Source: VAXT01 sp038040395
GTDB taxonomy: Bacteria > Actinomycetota > Thermoleophilia > Gaiellales > Gaiellaceae
DNA length: 64,000 nt
NCBI GenBank assembly: GCA_038040395.1
Contig: JBBPIJ010000008.1
Coordinates: 1-64,000 of the forward strand
Direction of reading: 5' to 3'
Part shown: in pieces, positions 49,194 through 59,385 of the stretch
Numbering within the stretch: position 1 is the first letter of the stretch
How the letters are laid out: each line of letters starts with the position of its first letter
Notes under the pieces: generated by a model
Database searches by the model: none
What the model was told of the DNA's origin: nothing
The model's input: the letters and a program-made list of their open reading frames with translations, nothing else
Made by a program: the position numbers and the translations under genes

Positions 49194-49642
49194 AGCCGGA
49201 GAAGATCGGCAACGAGGTTCGGCGCGAGCTCGGGCGGTTCGGCCCGGCCGAGGGCATGACCGAGATCGTGCGCGCGTGGCCAACGGTCATGGGCGAGCAA
49301 ATCGCCCGCAATGCATGGCCGGCGCGGATCTCTCGGGACGGCAAGCTGCACGTCGCCACGGCGTCATCCGCATGGGCGTTCGAGCTCGCCCAGCTCGAGC
49401 CCAAGCTGCTCGAGCGTCTCGGCGAAGCCCTCGGCGACGTCACGCCGGCGGGCTTGAGGTTCGCTCCCGGGAAGCTCCCGGAGCTCTCCGTGGAGGACGG
49501 CGCGGGCGCCTCGAAACCGGTGCGCGAGCCGACCGCGCAAGAGCGCGAGCTCGCAACCGCGATGACGTCTGGGATCGCGGACGAAAGTCTTCGCAAAATC
49601 GTTGCGAAAGCGGCTGCCGCGAGCCTCGCAAGGCCGTCCTGA
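49190..49642 (+). CDS. DUF721 protein (DciA-like helicase loader candidate)
   Basis: The 150-residue protein overlaps recF by four bases. The DUF721 core is visible: IVRAWPTVMGEQIARNAWPA then HVATASSAWAFELAQLEPKL. Proteins of this family at the origin (DciA) recruit the replicative helicase in bacteria lacking DnaC or DnaI. The C-terminal 50 residues are less ordered. This is the usual position between recF and gyrB in actinobacteria. Confidence 0.88.
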   Translation: MKPEKIGNEVRRELGRFGPAEGMTEIVRAWPTVMGEQIARNAWPARISRDGKLHVATASSAWAFELAQLEPKLLERLGEALGDVTPAGLRFAPGKLPELSVEDGAGASKPVREPTAQERELATAMTSGIADESLRKIVAKAAAASLARPS

Positions 49643-49647
49643 CGGCC
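49632..49647 (+). terminator. Hairpin at the end of the dnaN-recF-DUF721 run
   Basis: GGCCGTC and GACGGCC form a perfect seven-base stem around CT and span the DUF721 stop codon. The following bases GCTTTATCT are moderately T-rich, so an intrinsic terminator is likely. Confidence 0.6.
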
Positions 49648-49655
49648 GCTTTATC

Positions 49656-49703
49656 TGGTACACTTCTAGCAGCCCGGAAAGGCGAGATTTGCAGGCCTTT
49701 TTT
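49656..49703 (+). promoter_or_regulatory. gyrB promoter and attenuator-like leader hairpin
   Basis: An extended -10 (TGGTACACT, 49656-49664) can serve gyrB; no good -35 is seen. Downstream, AAAGGC (49678-49683) and GCCTTT (49695-49700) form a stem that is followed by six T in total, ending just two bases before the gyrB ATG. This looks like a small intrinsic terminator placed in the leader. There is no Shine-Dalgarno sequence before the ATG. Confidence 0.45.
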
Positions 49704-49704
49704 A

Positions 49705-52110
<2,406 letters not shown>

Positions 52111-52128
52111 TCTTTGGGGGAGGTCTGA

Positions 52129-55100
52129 GTGTCGTCGGTTGAGCCTCTCGGCCCCGGCCGGATCGAGCCGCGCGAGCTCGAGCAGGAGATGCGCTCGAGC
52201 TTCCTGGACTACGCGATGAGCGTCATCGTCTCGCGCGCGCTCCCGGACGTCCGCGACGGCCTGAAGCCGGTGCACCGCCGCGTCCTCTTCGCGATGCACG
52301 AGGCCGGTCTCCAGCCGAACCGTCCTCGCCTCAAGTGCGCGCGCGTCGTCGGCGACGTCATGGGCTCCTACCACCCGCACGGCGACGTCGCGATCTACGA
52401 CACGCTCGTTCGCATGGCGCAGCCGTTCTCGATGCGCTACCCGCTCGTCGACGGCCAGGGCAACTTCGGGAACATCGACGACTATCCAGCTGCTGCGATG
52501 CGCTACTGCACGGTGTCGGGGACGCGGGTGGCAACGCCGCACGGGACGGTCAAGATCGAGGATCTAGTGGGGCGGACCGCGCCGAACTCGGAGCGCGAGG
52601 CCGCGTTCGAGGTGCTCGACCGCCTCGGCCGGCCGGTGCAGGTCTCGAAGGTCTTTCACTCGGGCGAGCACCCGACGTTGCGCCTGCGGACGCGCGAAGG
52701 GTTCGAGCTGACCGGTACGCACAACCACCCCGTGCTCTGCCTCGTAGACATGGTCGGCGTCCCGCTGTTGATGTGGAAGCTCCTCGACGAGGTGAAGTCC
52801 GGCGACCGAGTCCTCGTCAACCGAACACAACGCCAGGCCGACTATGGCGTCACCGAGGAGGAGCGAAGCGTCGCATTGCTCCTGGGCGCTTTCGTCTCCG
52901 AAGGGTGGGCCAATCATCGCCACGCCGGTTTCGCCAACACACACAAGGACTTCTTCGATGAAGTCGCAGGTGCGTTTGAGCGTTACGTCGATGTAAAGCA
53001 CCGCACCCACACGGAAAAGCTGGTGTCGGGGCGCGTACTGCATCGCCTCACCGTCCTCGACTTGACGCGATTCACAGAAGGCTCGCTCGGTTGTCTTGTC
53101 GGAGCAGGCGCTTGCTCGAAGGCGATTCCGGAAGTCGTCTGGCGCGGGGCGCCGTCGTTCAAGCGGATCTTCCTCCAGGCGCTCTTCGAGGGTGATGGCT
53201 CGTCGTCTCTTCTGGCGCGACAGTCGATTCAGATTTCGTACTCGACCTGTAGCGAGCAGCTCGCCAAGGACGTCCAGCTACTCCTGCTCGAGTTCGGTGT
53301 CATGTCTCGGCTCTGCCGCTACGAGAAGGGTGAGATCAAGGTCGTCATCTCGAATCGACGTGACGCTCGGCTGTTTGCGCGGAGGGTCGGTTTCCTCGGC
53401 CGCAAGCAAGAGAAGCTCGAACGCGACCTGGCAGAGCTGCCCGAAACGAGCCGTTCACTCTCACGCGACTACGTCCCGTTTATCTCCGACTACGTCCGTT
53501 CCGAGACCCCCTCTCGATCGCTTCGACGCACGAACTTCGATCGGGTCGAAGGGTACGAGCGAGGCGGCGCCGCCGTCCTCGAGCAGGTCTCAGAGGAGGT
53601 TCGCACGGTCGTTGAGCCGCTCGTCACCGGGGACTACTACTACGCCGAAGTCGAATCCGTCACCGACGCGGGCATCCAGTCCGTCTACTCGCTTCGTGTC
53701 GACACGGACGACCATTCGTTCCTGACGAACGGGTTCGTCAGCCACAACACGGAATGTCGGCTGACGAAGCTGGCGACCGAGCTGCTTCGCGACATCGACT
53801 CCGACACGGTCAACTTCGTCCCCAACTACGACGAGTCGCGCAAGCAGCCCGACGTGCTCCCGTCGCGCTACCCGAATCTGCTCGTGAACGGCTCGCAGGG
53901 GATTGCCGTCGGCATGGCGACGAACATTCCGCCGCACAACCTCGGCGAGGTGATCGACGCGCTCGTCGCGCTGATCGACGACCCCGAGATCGACGTCGAG
54001 CGCCTGACGAAGCACATCAAGGGCCCCGATTTCCCGACCGGCGGCATCATCGTGGGCCGGGAGGGGATCCGAGAGGCGTACCGCTCGGGGCGCGGCCGAA
54101 TCGTCATGCGCGCCCGGGCGCACGTCGAGGAGCTGCGCGGCGGCAAGACGGCGATCATCGTCAACGAGTTGCCATACGGGGTGAAGAAGGGCGGCGACTC
54201 CGGGGTGATCAAGAAGATCGCGGACCTGGTCAACGACAAGGTCATCACCGAGATCTCGGACGTCAAAGACCTCTCCGACAAGACCGGCATGCGCATCCAG
54301 ATCGACCTGAAGCGGGAAGCGATCCCACAGGTGGTCCTGAACAAGCTCTACAAGCACACGGCGCTGCAGGCGACCTGGGGCTACAACGCGGTCGCGCTCG
54401 TGGACGGCGTGCCGCGCACGCTCGCGCTGCGCGATCTACTCAGCCACTACCTCGACTTCCAACGCGAGGTCGTCACTCGCCGGCTGAAGTACGAGCTGCG
54501 TAAGGCCGAGGCACGGGCGCACATCCTCCTCGGCTACCTGATCGCCCTCGACAACCTCGACGCGGTGATTGCGCTCATCCGGGCCGCCGACGACGCCGAG
54601 GCGGCGCGCGAGGGCCTGATGAAGGAGTTCGAGCTCTCGGAGATCCAGGCGCAGGCGATCCTCGACCTTCGCCTCCGCGCGCTGACTGCGCTCGAGCGCA
54701 AGCGCGTCGAGGACGAGCACGAGGACCTCGTCGAGCGGATCGGCGAGCTGCGGACGATCCTGGGAGACGAGTCTCGGATCGGTTCGCTCATCCGCGAGGA
54801 GCTCATCGAGATCAAGCAGATCTACGGCAAGAACGACGACCGGCGGACGGAGATCATCGCGGCCGAGGGCGAGTTCTCACTCGAGGACATGATCGCCGAG
54901 GAGGACATGGTCATCGCCATCACCCGCTCGAACTACATCAAGCGGCTTCCGGTGACGACCTATCGCGAGCAGCGCCGTGGCGGTCAGGGCGTCATGGGCA
55001 TGGATATCAAGGAGGACGACTACATCGAGCACCTGTTCGTCGCCTCCACGCACGACTACGTCCTGTTCTTCACCAACGTTGGCAAGGTCTATCGGCTGAA

Positions 55101-55890
55101 GGTGCATGAGCTCCCACTCGGGTCGCGCCAGTCGAAGGGCCGCGCGATCCAGAACCTGCTGCCGTTCCGCCAGGACGAGCAGGTGCGGGCGGTCATTCAG
55201 ACCCGTGACTTCGAGGAGTCGAAGTTCCTCGTGTTCGCGACGAAGCAGGGCATCGTCAAGAAGACGGAGCTCGCCGCCTACAACACGCCGCTCAAGGCGG
55301 ATGGGATCATCGCGATCAAGATGCGTGGCGACGACGAGCTTGTTTCCGTCCGCCACTCGACTGGCGAGGACGACATCCTGATGGTCTCGCGCAAGGGCCA
55401 GGCGATCCGCTTCAGCGAGAGGGAGGCGAGGCCGATGGGCCGCGACACTGGCGGCGTCAAGGGGATGGGTCTCCGCAAGGGCGACGAGGTGATCACCTCG
55501 GACGTCGTCGGGATCAACGACGGCGATCTGCTCGTCGTGACCGAGAACGGCTACGGCAAGCGGACGAAGCTCGCGGACTATCCGCGCAAAGGTCGAGGAG
55601 GGCTCGGCGTGAAGACCGTGCAGCTGACCGAAGCGCGCGGGCAACTCGCCGGCGCCCGGATCGTGCAGGACGGCTATCAGGTGATGCTGATCTCCAACGG
55701 CGGCACTGTGATCAAGATTCCGGTCGAGGATGTGAAGCGACTCGGACGCTCGACGCAGGGCGTGATCGTCATGCGCCTGCGCAAGGCCGAGCAGGTCTCC
55801 GCCCTCGCTCCGGTGGTCGAGCCCGAGGAAGACGACAGCTCCGAGGTCGAGCTCGACCCGTCGCCCGAACCGGTCACCGAGCCCGCCTAG
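52129..55890 (+). CDS. gyrA: DNA gyrase subunit A precursor containing an intein
   Basis: The 1253 residues comprise an N-extein of 126 residues, an intein of 414 (127-540) and a C-extein of 713. The mature subunit would be 839 residues, normal for GyrA. The breakage-reunion domain has SVIVSRALPDVRDGLKPVHR and the active tyrosine in AAAMRY, immediately before the intein. After splicing the sequence reads AAAMRY-TECRLTKLATELL. The C-terminal beta-pinwheel carries the GyrA box QRRGGQG. The tail is acidic. It follows gyrB by 18 bases. Confidence 0.97.
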   Translation: MSSVEPLGPGRIEPRELEQEMRSSFLDYAMSVIVSRALPDVRDGLKPVHRRVLFAMHEAGLQPNRPRLKCARVVGDVMGSYHPHGDVAIYDTLVRMAQPFSMRYPLVDGQGNFGNIDDYPAAAMRYCTVSGTRVATPHGTVKIEDLVGRTAPNSEREAAFEVLDRLGRPVQVSKVFHSGEHPTLRLRTREGFELTGTHNHPVLCLVDMVGVPLLMWKLLDEVKSGDRVLVNRTQRQADYGVTEEERSVALLLGAFVSEGWANHRHAGFANTHKDFFDEVAGAFERYVDVKHRTHTEKLVSGRVLHRLTVLDLTRFTEGSLGCLVGAGACSKAIPEVVWRGAPSFKRIFLQALFEGDGSSSLLARQSIQISYSTCSEQLAKDVQLLLLEFGVMSRLCRYEKGEIKVVISNRRDARLFARRVGFLGRKQEKLERDLAELPETSRSLSRDYVPFISDYVRSETPSRSLRRTNFDRVEGYERGGAAVLEQVSEEVRTVVEPLVTGDYYYAEVESVTDAGIQSVYSLRVDTDDHSFLTNGFVSHNTECRLTKLATELLRDIDSDTVNFVPNYDESRKQPDVLPSRYPNLLVNGSQGIAVGMATNIPPHNLGEVIDALVALIDDPEIDVERLTKHIKGPDFPTGGIIVGREGIREAYRSGRGRIVMRARAHVEELRGGKTAIIVNELPYGVKKGGDSGVIKKIADLVNDKVITEISDVKDLSDKTGMRIQIDLKREAIPQVVLNKLYKHTALQATWGYNAVALVDGVPRTLALRDLLSHYLDFQREVVTRRLKYELRKAEARAHILLGYLIALDNLDAVIALIRAADDAEAAREGLMKEFELSEIQAQAILDLRLRALTALERKRVEDEHEDLVERIGELRTILGDESRIGSLIREELIEIKQIYGKNDDRRTEIIAAEGEFSLEDMIAEEDMVIAITRSNYIKRLPVTTYREQRRGGQGVMGMDIKEDDYIEHLFVASTHDYVLFFTNVGKVYRLKVHELPLGSRQSKGRAIQNLLPFRQDEQVRAVIQTRDFEESKFLVFATKQGIVKKTELAAYNTPLKADGIIAIKMRGDDELVSVRHSTGEDDILMVSRKGQAIRFSEREARPMGRDTGGVKGMGLRKGDEVITSDVVGINDGDLLVVTENGYGKRTKLADYPRKGRGGLGVKTVQLTEARGQLAGARIVQDGYQVMLISNGGTVIKIPVEDVKRLGRSTQGVIVMRLRKAEQVSALAPVVEPEEDDSSEVELDPSPEPVTEPA
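52507..53748 (+). mobile_element. GyrA intein with LAGLIDADG homing endonuclease
   Basis: The intein has 414 residues, starting CTVSGTRVATPHGTVKIEDL with the catalytic Cys1. Block B is GTHNHPVLCLVD (TxxH). The two dodecapeptide motifs of a LAGLIDADG endonuclease are visible as LLLGAFVSEGW and FLQALFEGDGSS, both keeping an acidic residue. The C-terminal blocks are VYSLRVDTDDHSFLTNGFVS and final HN, with Thr as the +1 nucleophile. The insertion site (Tyr|intein|Thr) is the same as in the mycobacterial GyrA inteins. It is a self-splicing, potentially mobile element. Confidence 0.95.
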
Positions 55891-55894
55891 CTTC

Positions 55895-55926
55895 CCGGGA
55901 AACCCGCAATTTCAAGCGGTTTCCGG
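55895..55926 (+). terminator. Hairpin after gyrA
   Basis: CCGGGAAACCCGC pairs with GCGGTTTCCGG around AATTTCAA, with two single-base bulges. No T tract follows, so it may be a Rho-type end or an RNA-stabilising hairpin. Confidence 0.45.
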
Positions 55927-55935
55927 CTCAAACCC

Positions 55936-55964
55936 TTCACAAAAAGGACCAAGAGCGATATATC
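55936..55964 (+). promoter_or_regulatory. Promoter of the MerR-like gene
   Basis: TTCACA (55936-55941), a 17-base spacer and TATATC (55959-55964) form a good sigma-70-type promoter. A transcript would start near 55971, about 29 bases before the ATG. Confidence 0.55.
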
Positions 55965-55999
55965 TTGGCCAGGGGTTCCGTCTTCGCCGGGAGAGAGTG

Positions 56000-56335
56000 A
56001 TGGCCGCCAGCAGACAAGTAGATCTTCTAGAGCCGATCGATCTCGCGGAGCATCTGGACAAGATCCAGCTGTATCTGGGGCAGGTGTGCCAAATCGCAGG
56101 CATCTCGAAGATGCAGCTCGACTACTGGACCAACAAGGCGCAGATCCCGACGCAGGGCCGCAAGCAGCGGATCTACGACATGGACGCGCTCGAGACCGTG
56201 ATGCTGATCAAGCAGGCCAAGGACAAAGGGTTGAACCTCGGCGCGGCGATCGAGGCCGCGCAGCGCTTCCGCGAGCTGAACAGCTCGCTGGACGGCGACG
56301 GCGACGGCGACGGCGACGGCTCAAAGCCCTCCTAG
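56000..56335 (+). CDS. MerR-family-like DNA-binding protein
   Basis: ATG 56000 follows GGGAGAGAG; GTG 55997 is one codon upstream. The 111-residue protein has a MerR-type winged helix (about 27-95): LYLGQVCQIAGISKMQLDYW, TQGRKQRIYDMDALETVMLI. It is too short for a MerR effector domain. The C-terminus is a run of Asp-Gly pairs encoded by a perfect hexanucleotide repeat. The function and target are unknown. Confidence 0.75.
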   Translation: MAASRQVDLLEPIDLAEHLDKIQLYLGQVCQIAGISKMQLDYWTNKAQIPTQGRKQRIYDMDALETVMLIKQAKDKGLNLGAAIEAAQRFRELNSSLDGDGDGDGDGSKPS

Positions 56336-57207
56336 CGGAGGAGGGCGGCCGCCTCCTCGGGTGGCAACGAGTTGACGTAGAGCCCGGCGCCGAGCTCGAG
56401 TCCGGCAAAGACGGTCAGCCTCGGCACGACTTCCACGTGCCAGTGCGCGCCCGTGTGGAGCCAGGCGTTCAACGGCACCGGCCCTTCTTGCTCGCGCAGG
56501 GAGAGGACGGCGAGGCGGAGAAGCGCGAGCGCTCCGGCGAGCTCGTCCTCCCCGGGATCGGAGTTGTGAGCGCGCGGGGCGATCAGCAGCTCGTAGGGGG
56601 CACGGCCCGCAGGCGCGACGCGCAGCGAGAGGTCGCCCTCGACCGCGATCTCGAGCGAGTCGTCCCGAAGCACCTCACAGAGCGCGCAGTTGCCCTTCTG
56701 TAGCCGCGGGAGCTCCGCAGCGACCTCGGGCGGCGCCTCTCGGAGCCAGACGAGCTGGGAGTGGCTGTGCAGGAGGCTGGCGCCGGCCTCTCTGCCCTCG
56801 TTGACGAGCAGATTGGGATATGCAAAGCCGGCTTGGCGTGCCGCATCGAGCCGCAGGTGCCAGGCCGCCGCGATCGGAGGAAGCTCGTCCTCGTTGAGGT
56901 CGGCGACCGACCGAACGTGTCTCGGCGAGTGGACGATGACCTCCTGGTGCTCGAACGCCGGGTAGAGGTTCGGGACGACGCGCACCTGCCAGCCCGGGGT
57001 ATCGGGCTCACGTCCCGCCGGCGCGATCGCGAAGGTCTCGGGAGGCGTCCGTTCCTCCCGTCCTTCGTCGAACGGGCACTGCTCGAGCTCTTCGGGGCTA
57101 GGCCCCTCGACCTCGCCGTGCTCCGCGCCCGGTCGCCTCGCGCGCGTCGGCGCAATGACGACGGTTCGGCCTGAGAGAGGGTCCCGCCGGAGGTCCGGCG
57201 GATTCAG
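56332..57207 (-). CDS. galT: Galactose-1-phosphate uridylyltransferase-like, CTG start inferred
   Basis: The protein of 291 residues begins NPPDLRRDPLSGRTVVIAP after CTG 57207, which overlaps the slipin stop as CTGA. This is the conserved GalT N-terminus. The first canonical start in frame is GTG 56985, which would delete about 74 residues including RRDPLSGR. GalT features include NLLVNEGREAGASLLHSHSQ with the active-site histidines and GAHWHVEVVPRL. The usual first zinc pair CPFC reads CPFD. It would swap UMP between UDP-glucose and galactose-1-phosphate; another nucleotidyl transfer is possible. Confidence 0.85.
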   Translation of the reverse strand: MNPPDLRRDPLSGRTVVIAPTRARRPGAEHGEVEGPSPEELEQCPFDEGREERTPPETFAIAPAGREPDTPGWQVRVVPNLYPAFEHQEVIVHSPRHVRSVADLNEDELPPIAAAWHLRLDAARQAGFAYPNLLVNEGREAGASLLHSHSQLVWLREAPPEVAAELPRLQKGNCALCEVLRDDSLEIAVEGDLSLRVAPAGRAPYELLIAPRAHNSDPGEDELAGALALLRLAVLSLREQEGPVPLNAWLHTGAHWHVEVVPRLTVFAGLELGAGLYVNSLPPEEAAALLR

Positions 57208-57980
57208 CTCTGCGCCCCGCCGCTGCCCTGCCCCATGGTCATGAAGGGCTTGAAGAGCTCGATCGGCAGCGGCAGGATGATCGTCGACGAGCGCTCGGAG
57301 CTGATCTCGAGCATCGTCTGCAGGAACCGGAGCTGGAGCGACATCGGGTTCTCGGACAGCACAATCGCCGCGTCCTTCAGGCGCTCCGAGGCCTGGAACT
57401 CGCCCTCGGCCGCGATCACCTTTGCGCGCCGCTCGCGCTCGGCCTCGGCCTGGCGGGCCATCGCGCGCTGCATGCCGCCGGGGATCTCGACGTCCTTGAC
57501 CTCGACGATCGAGACCTTGATGCCCCAGGGCGAAGTCGCTTCGTCGATGATCTGCTGGAGGATCGCGTTGATCTTGTCGCGCTCGGAGAGCAACTCGTCG
57601 AGCGAGTGCTGGCCGAGAACGCTTCGCAGCGTCGTCTGAGAGATCTGCGAGGTAGCGACCATGAAGTTCTCGATCTGCACGATCGCCTTCTCGGGATCGA
57701 TGATCCGGAAGTAGGCGACGGCGTTCACGCGGACAGGGACGTTGTCTTTCGTGATCACTTCCTGCGGCGGGACGTTAAGAGTCACCGTGCGTAGGTCGAC
57801 CCGAACCATCTTGTCGATGACGGGGATGAGCAGGAAGAGCCCCGGGCCCTTCGGCGGCGAGTTCAGCCGGCCGAGGCGGAAGATGACGCCTCGCTCGTAC
57901 TCTCGCGCGACGCGGACCGAGGACGAGAGCAGGATCAGCAGGAGGACGGCGACTGCTGCGAGTGCGATCAGAGCTGGCAC
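57204..57980 (-). CDS. Slipin/stomatin SPFH-domain membrane protein
   Basis: The protein has 258 residues: an N-terminal hydrophobic hairpin (ALIALAAVAVLLLILLSSSV), then an SPFH/PHB domain with REYERGVIFRLGRLNSPPKG, TLNVPPQEVITKDNVPVRVN and TTLRSVLGQHSLDELLSERD. A coiled-coil tail follows (AMARQAEAERERRAKVIAAE). Slipins form membrane scaffolds and are cleaved or partnered by NfeD-type proteases, one of which is encoded just upstream with a 10-base gap. Confidence 0.92.
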   Translation of the reverse strand: MPALIALAAVAVLLLILLSSSVRVAREYERGVIFRLGRLNSPPKGPGLFLLIPVIDKMVRVDLRTVTLNVPPQEVITKDNVPVRVNAVAYFRIIDPEKAIVQIENFMVATSQISQTTLRSVLGQHSLDELLSERDKINAILQQIIDEATSPWGIKVSIVEVKDVEIPGGMQRAMARQAEAERERRAKVIAAEGEFQASERLKDAAIVLSENPMSLQLRFLQTMLEISSERSSTIILPLPIELFKPFMTMGQGSGGAQS

Positions 57981-57990
57981 GAGCTAGATC

Positions 57991-59292
57991 CTATGCCACT
58001 CGAGCGGGCTCTTCGGCCCGCTCGACCTCGAGCACGAGCCCGTCGTCGATCCGCTCGACTCGCACCGGGGTACCGGGCGGCAGCGGATCTCCTTCGGTTC
58101 GGCCCCGCCAGAGCTCTCCCCGGACGAAGACGAGCCCCTCGGGATCAACCGCCTCTCGGACGACGCCGACCTGGCCGACCAGCTCGCTCGTGCCGGTCAC
58201 GACCGGCGCCCGCCGCACCTGGACGATCTTGAAAGCCACAAGAGCCATCAGTGCGGCGAGCGTCCCGGCAATCGCAAGCACGGCAGGGAGGGAGACCTTG
58301 TAGGTGTCCCCGGCCGGCTCGAACAGGAGCAGCGAGCCGATGACAAAGCAGACTGCTCCCGCGACGGTGATCGCACCGTGGGTCGGGACGAAGGCCTCCG
58401 CGGCGAAGAAGGCGAACGCCAGGATCATCAACAGCAGCCCCGCCGCGCTGATCGGCAGGACCTGGAGCCCGAAGAGCCCGAGGACGAGGCAGATCGCCCC
58501 CATCGTGCCCGGGAAGATAAGCCCGGGGTTCCAGAGCTCCACGACGATCCCGAGCGTCCCGATCGACATGAAGAGGACGATCAGGTTGGGGTCGATCAGC
58601 GTGTCGAGAATCTTCTTCCAGAGCGACATGTCGACCGTCGTGACACGCGCGCCGGCCGTGTGCAGGACGAGGTTCTTCGGCGTCGTCTTGCGACCGTCGA
58701 CCTTGTCGAGGAGCGCAGGAAGGTCCGGCGCGATCACGTCGATCACGTTTTGCTCGAGCGCCTCGCTCGCGCCCAGGTTCTCTCCTTTGCGGACGGCGGC
58801 GTCGGCCCACTTGGCGTTCCGGCCGTGTGCGCGCGCCAGCTCGCGGAGAGAGGCCGCCGCGTCGTTGACGACCTTGCGCCGGAGATCCTTGGCGATGTCG
58901 CCGCCGCCGATGTCGATTGGAGTCGACGAGCCGATGTTCGTCTGCGGCGCCATCGCGAGGATGTCTGCCGCCTGCCCGATCCAGACACCGGCCGACGCCG
59001 CGCGGGAGCCCGGGGGTGAGACGTAGACGATCACCGGAATCTCGGAAGCGAGCTCGGCCTTGTAGATCTTCTGCATCGACGAGCTGAGCCCGCCGGGCGT
59101 GTCGAGGAGGATCACGACCGCGTCGAAGTGCTCGCGGTTTGCCCGCTCGATCTCCCCGTTGACGTAGTCCTGGGTGACCGGATTGACGTCGTTCTCGAAC
59201 TTGACCGCAAGGACATGAGGCTCCGAGGGCGTAGCTGAGGCAGTGACGCAGAGGAACAGAGCCGCGACCAGCGCGAGGAAAAATGCCCGCAT
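57991..59292 (-). CDS. NfeD-family serine protease (long form)
   Basis: ATG 59292 is supported by AAAGGG six bases upstream; GTG 59307 lies before that site. A signal peptide precedes a ClpP-like domain: VVILLDTPGGLSSSMQKIYK, the nucleophile region SPPGSRAASAGVWIGQAADI and the lysine region (RKGENLGASEAL). Four to five membrane helices follow, and a C-terminal NfeD OB-fold domain (LVGQVGVVREAVDPEGLVFV). It has 433 residues. Long NfeD proteins cleave partner slipins in archaea and bacteria, and the partner gene is adjacent. Confidence 0.92.
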   Translation of the reverse strand: MRAFFLALVAALFLCVTASATPSEPHVLAVKFENDVNPVTQDYVNGEIERANREHFDAVVILLDTPGGLSSSMQKIYKAELASEIPVIVYVSPPGSRAASAGVWIGQAADILAMAPQTNIGSSTPIDIGGGDIAKDLRRKVVNDAAASLRELARAHGRNAKWADAAVRKGENLGASEALEQNVIDVIAPDLPALLDKVDGRKTTPKNLVLHTAGARVTTVDMSLWKKILDTLIDPNLIVLFMSIGTLGIVVELWNPGLIFPGTMGAICLVLGLFGLQVLPISAAGLLLMILAFAFFAAEAFVPTHGAITVAGAVCFVIGSLLLFEPAGDTYKVSLPAVLAIAGTLAALMALVAFKIVQVRRAPVVTGTSELVGQVGVVREAVDPEGLVFVRGELWRGRTEGDPLPPGTPVRVERIDDGLVLEVERAEEPARVA

Positions 59293-59385
59293 GAGCGGCC
59301 CTTTCACTTGTAAGGATTCTATCTGGGAACGCGGGTCCAGCCTTGAGGGTCGCCCCGGTTCCTGCTTCCGTAGGGAGCGCCGCCC

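Noticed and set aside
49276..49704. In-frame N-terminal extension of gyrB
   Set aside because: It overlaps the DUF721 gene and a hairpin; GyrB homology begins at ATG 49705.
52507..53748. Intein stretch read as a separate inserted gene or lineage-specific GyrA domain
   Set aside because: It has splicing blocks at both ends and interrupts the active-site segment exactly, so it is a protein intron.
56290..56325. Possible CRISPR-like or minisatellite array
   Set aside because: A short coding hexanucleotide repeat without spacers; no CRISPR array is visible in the window.
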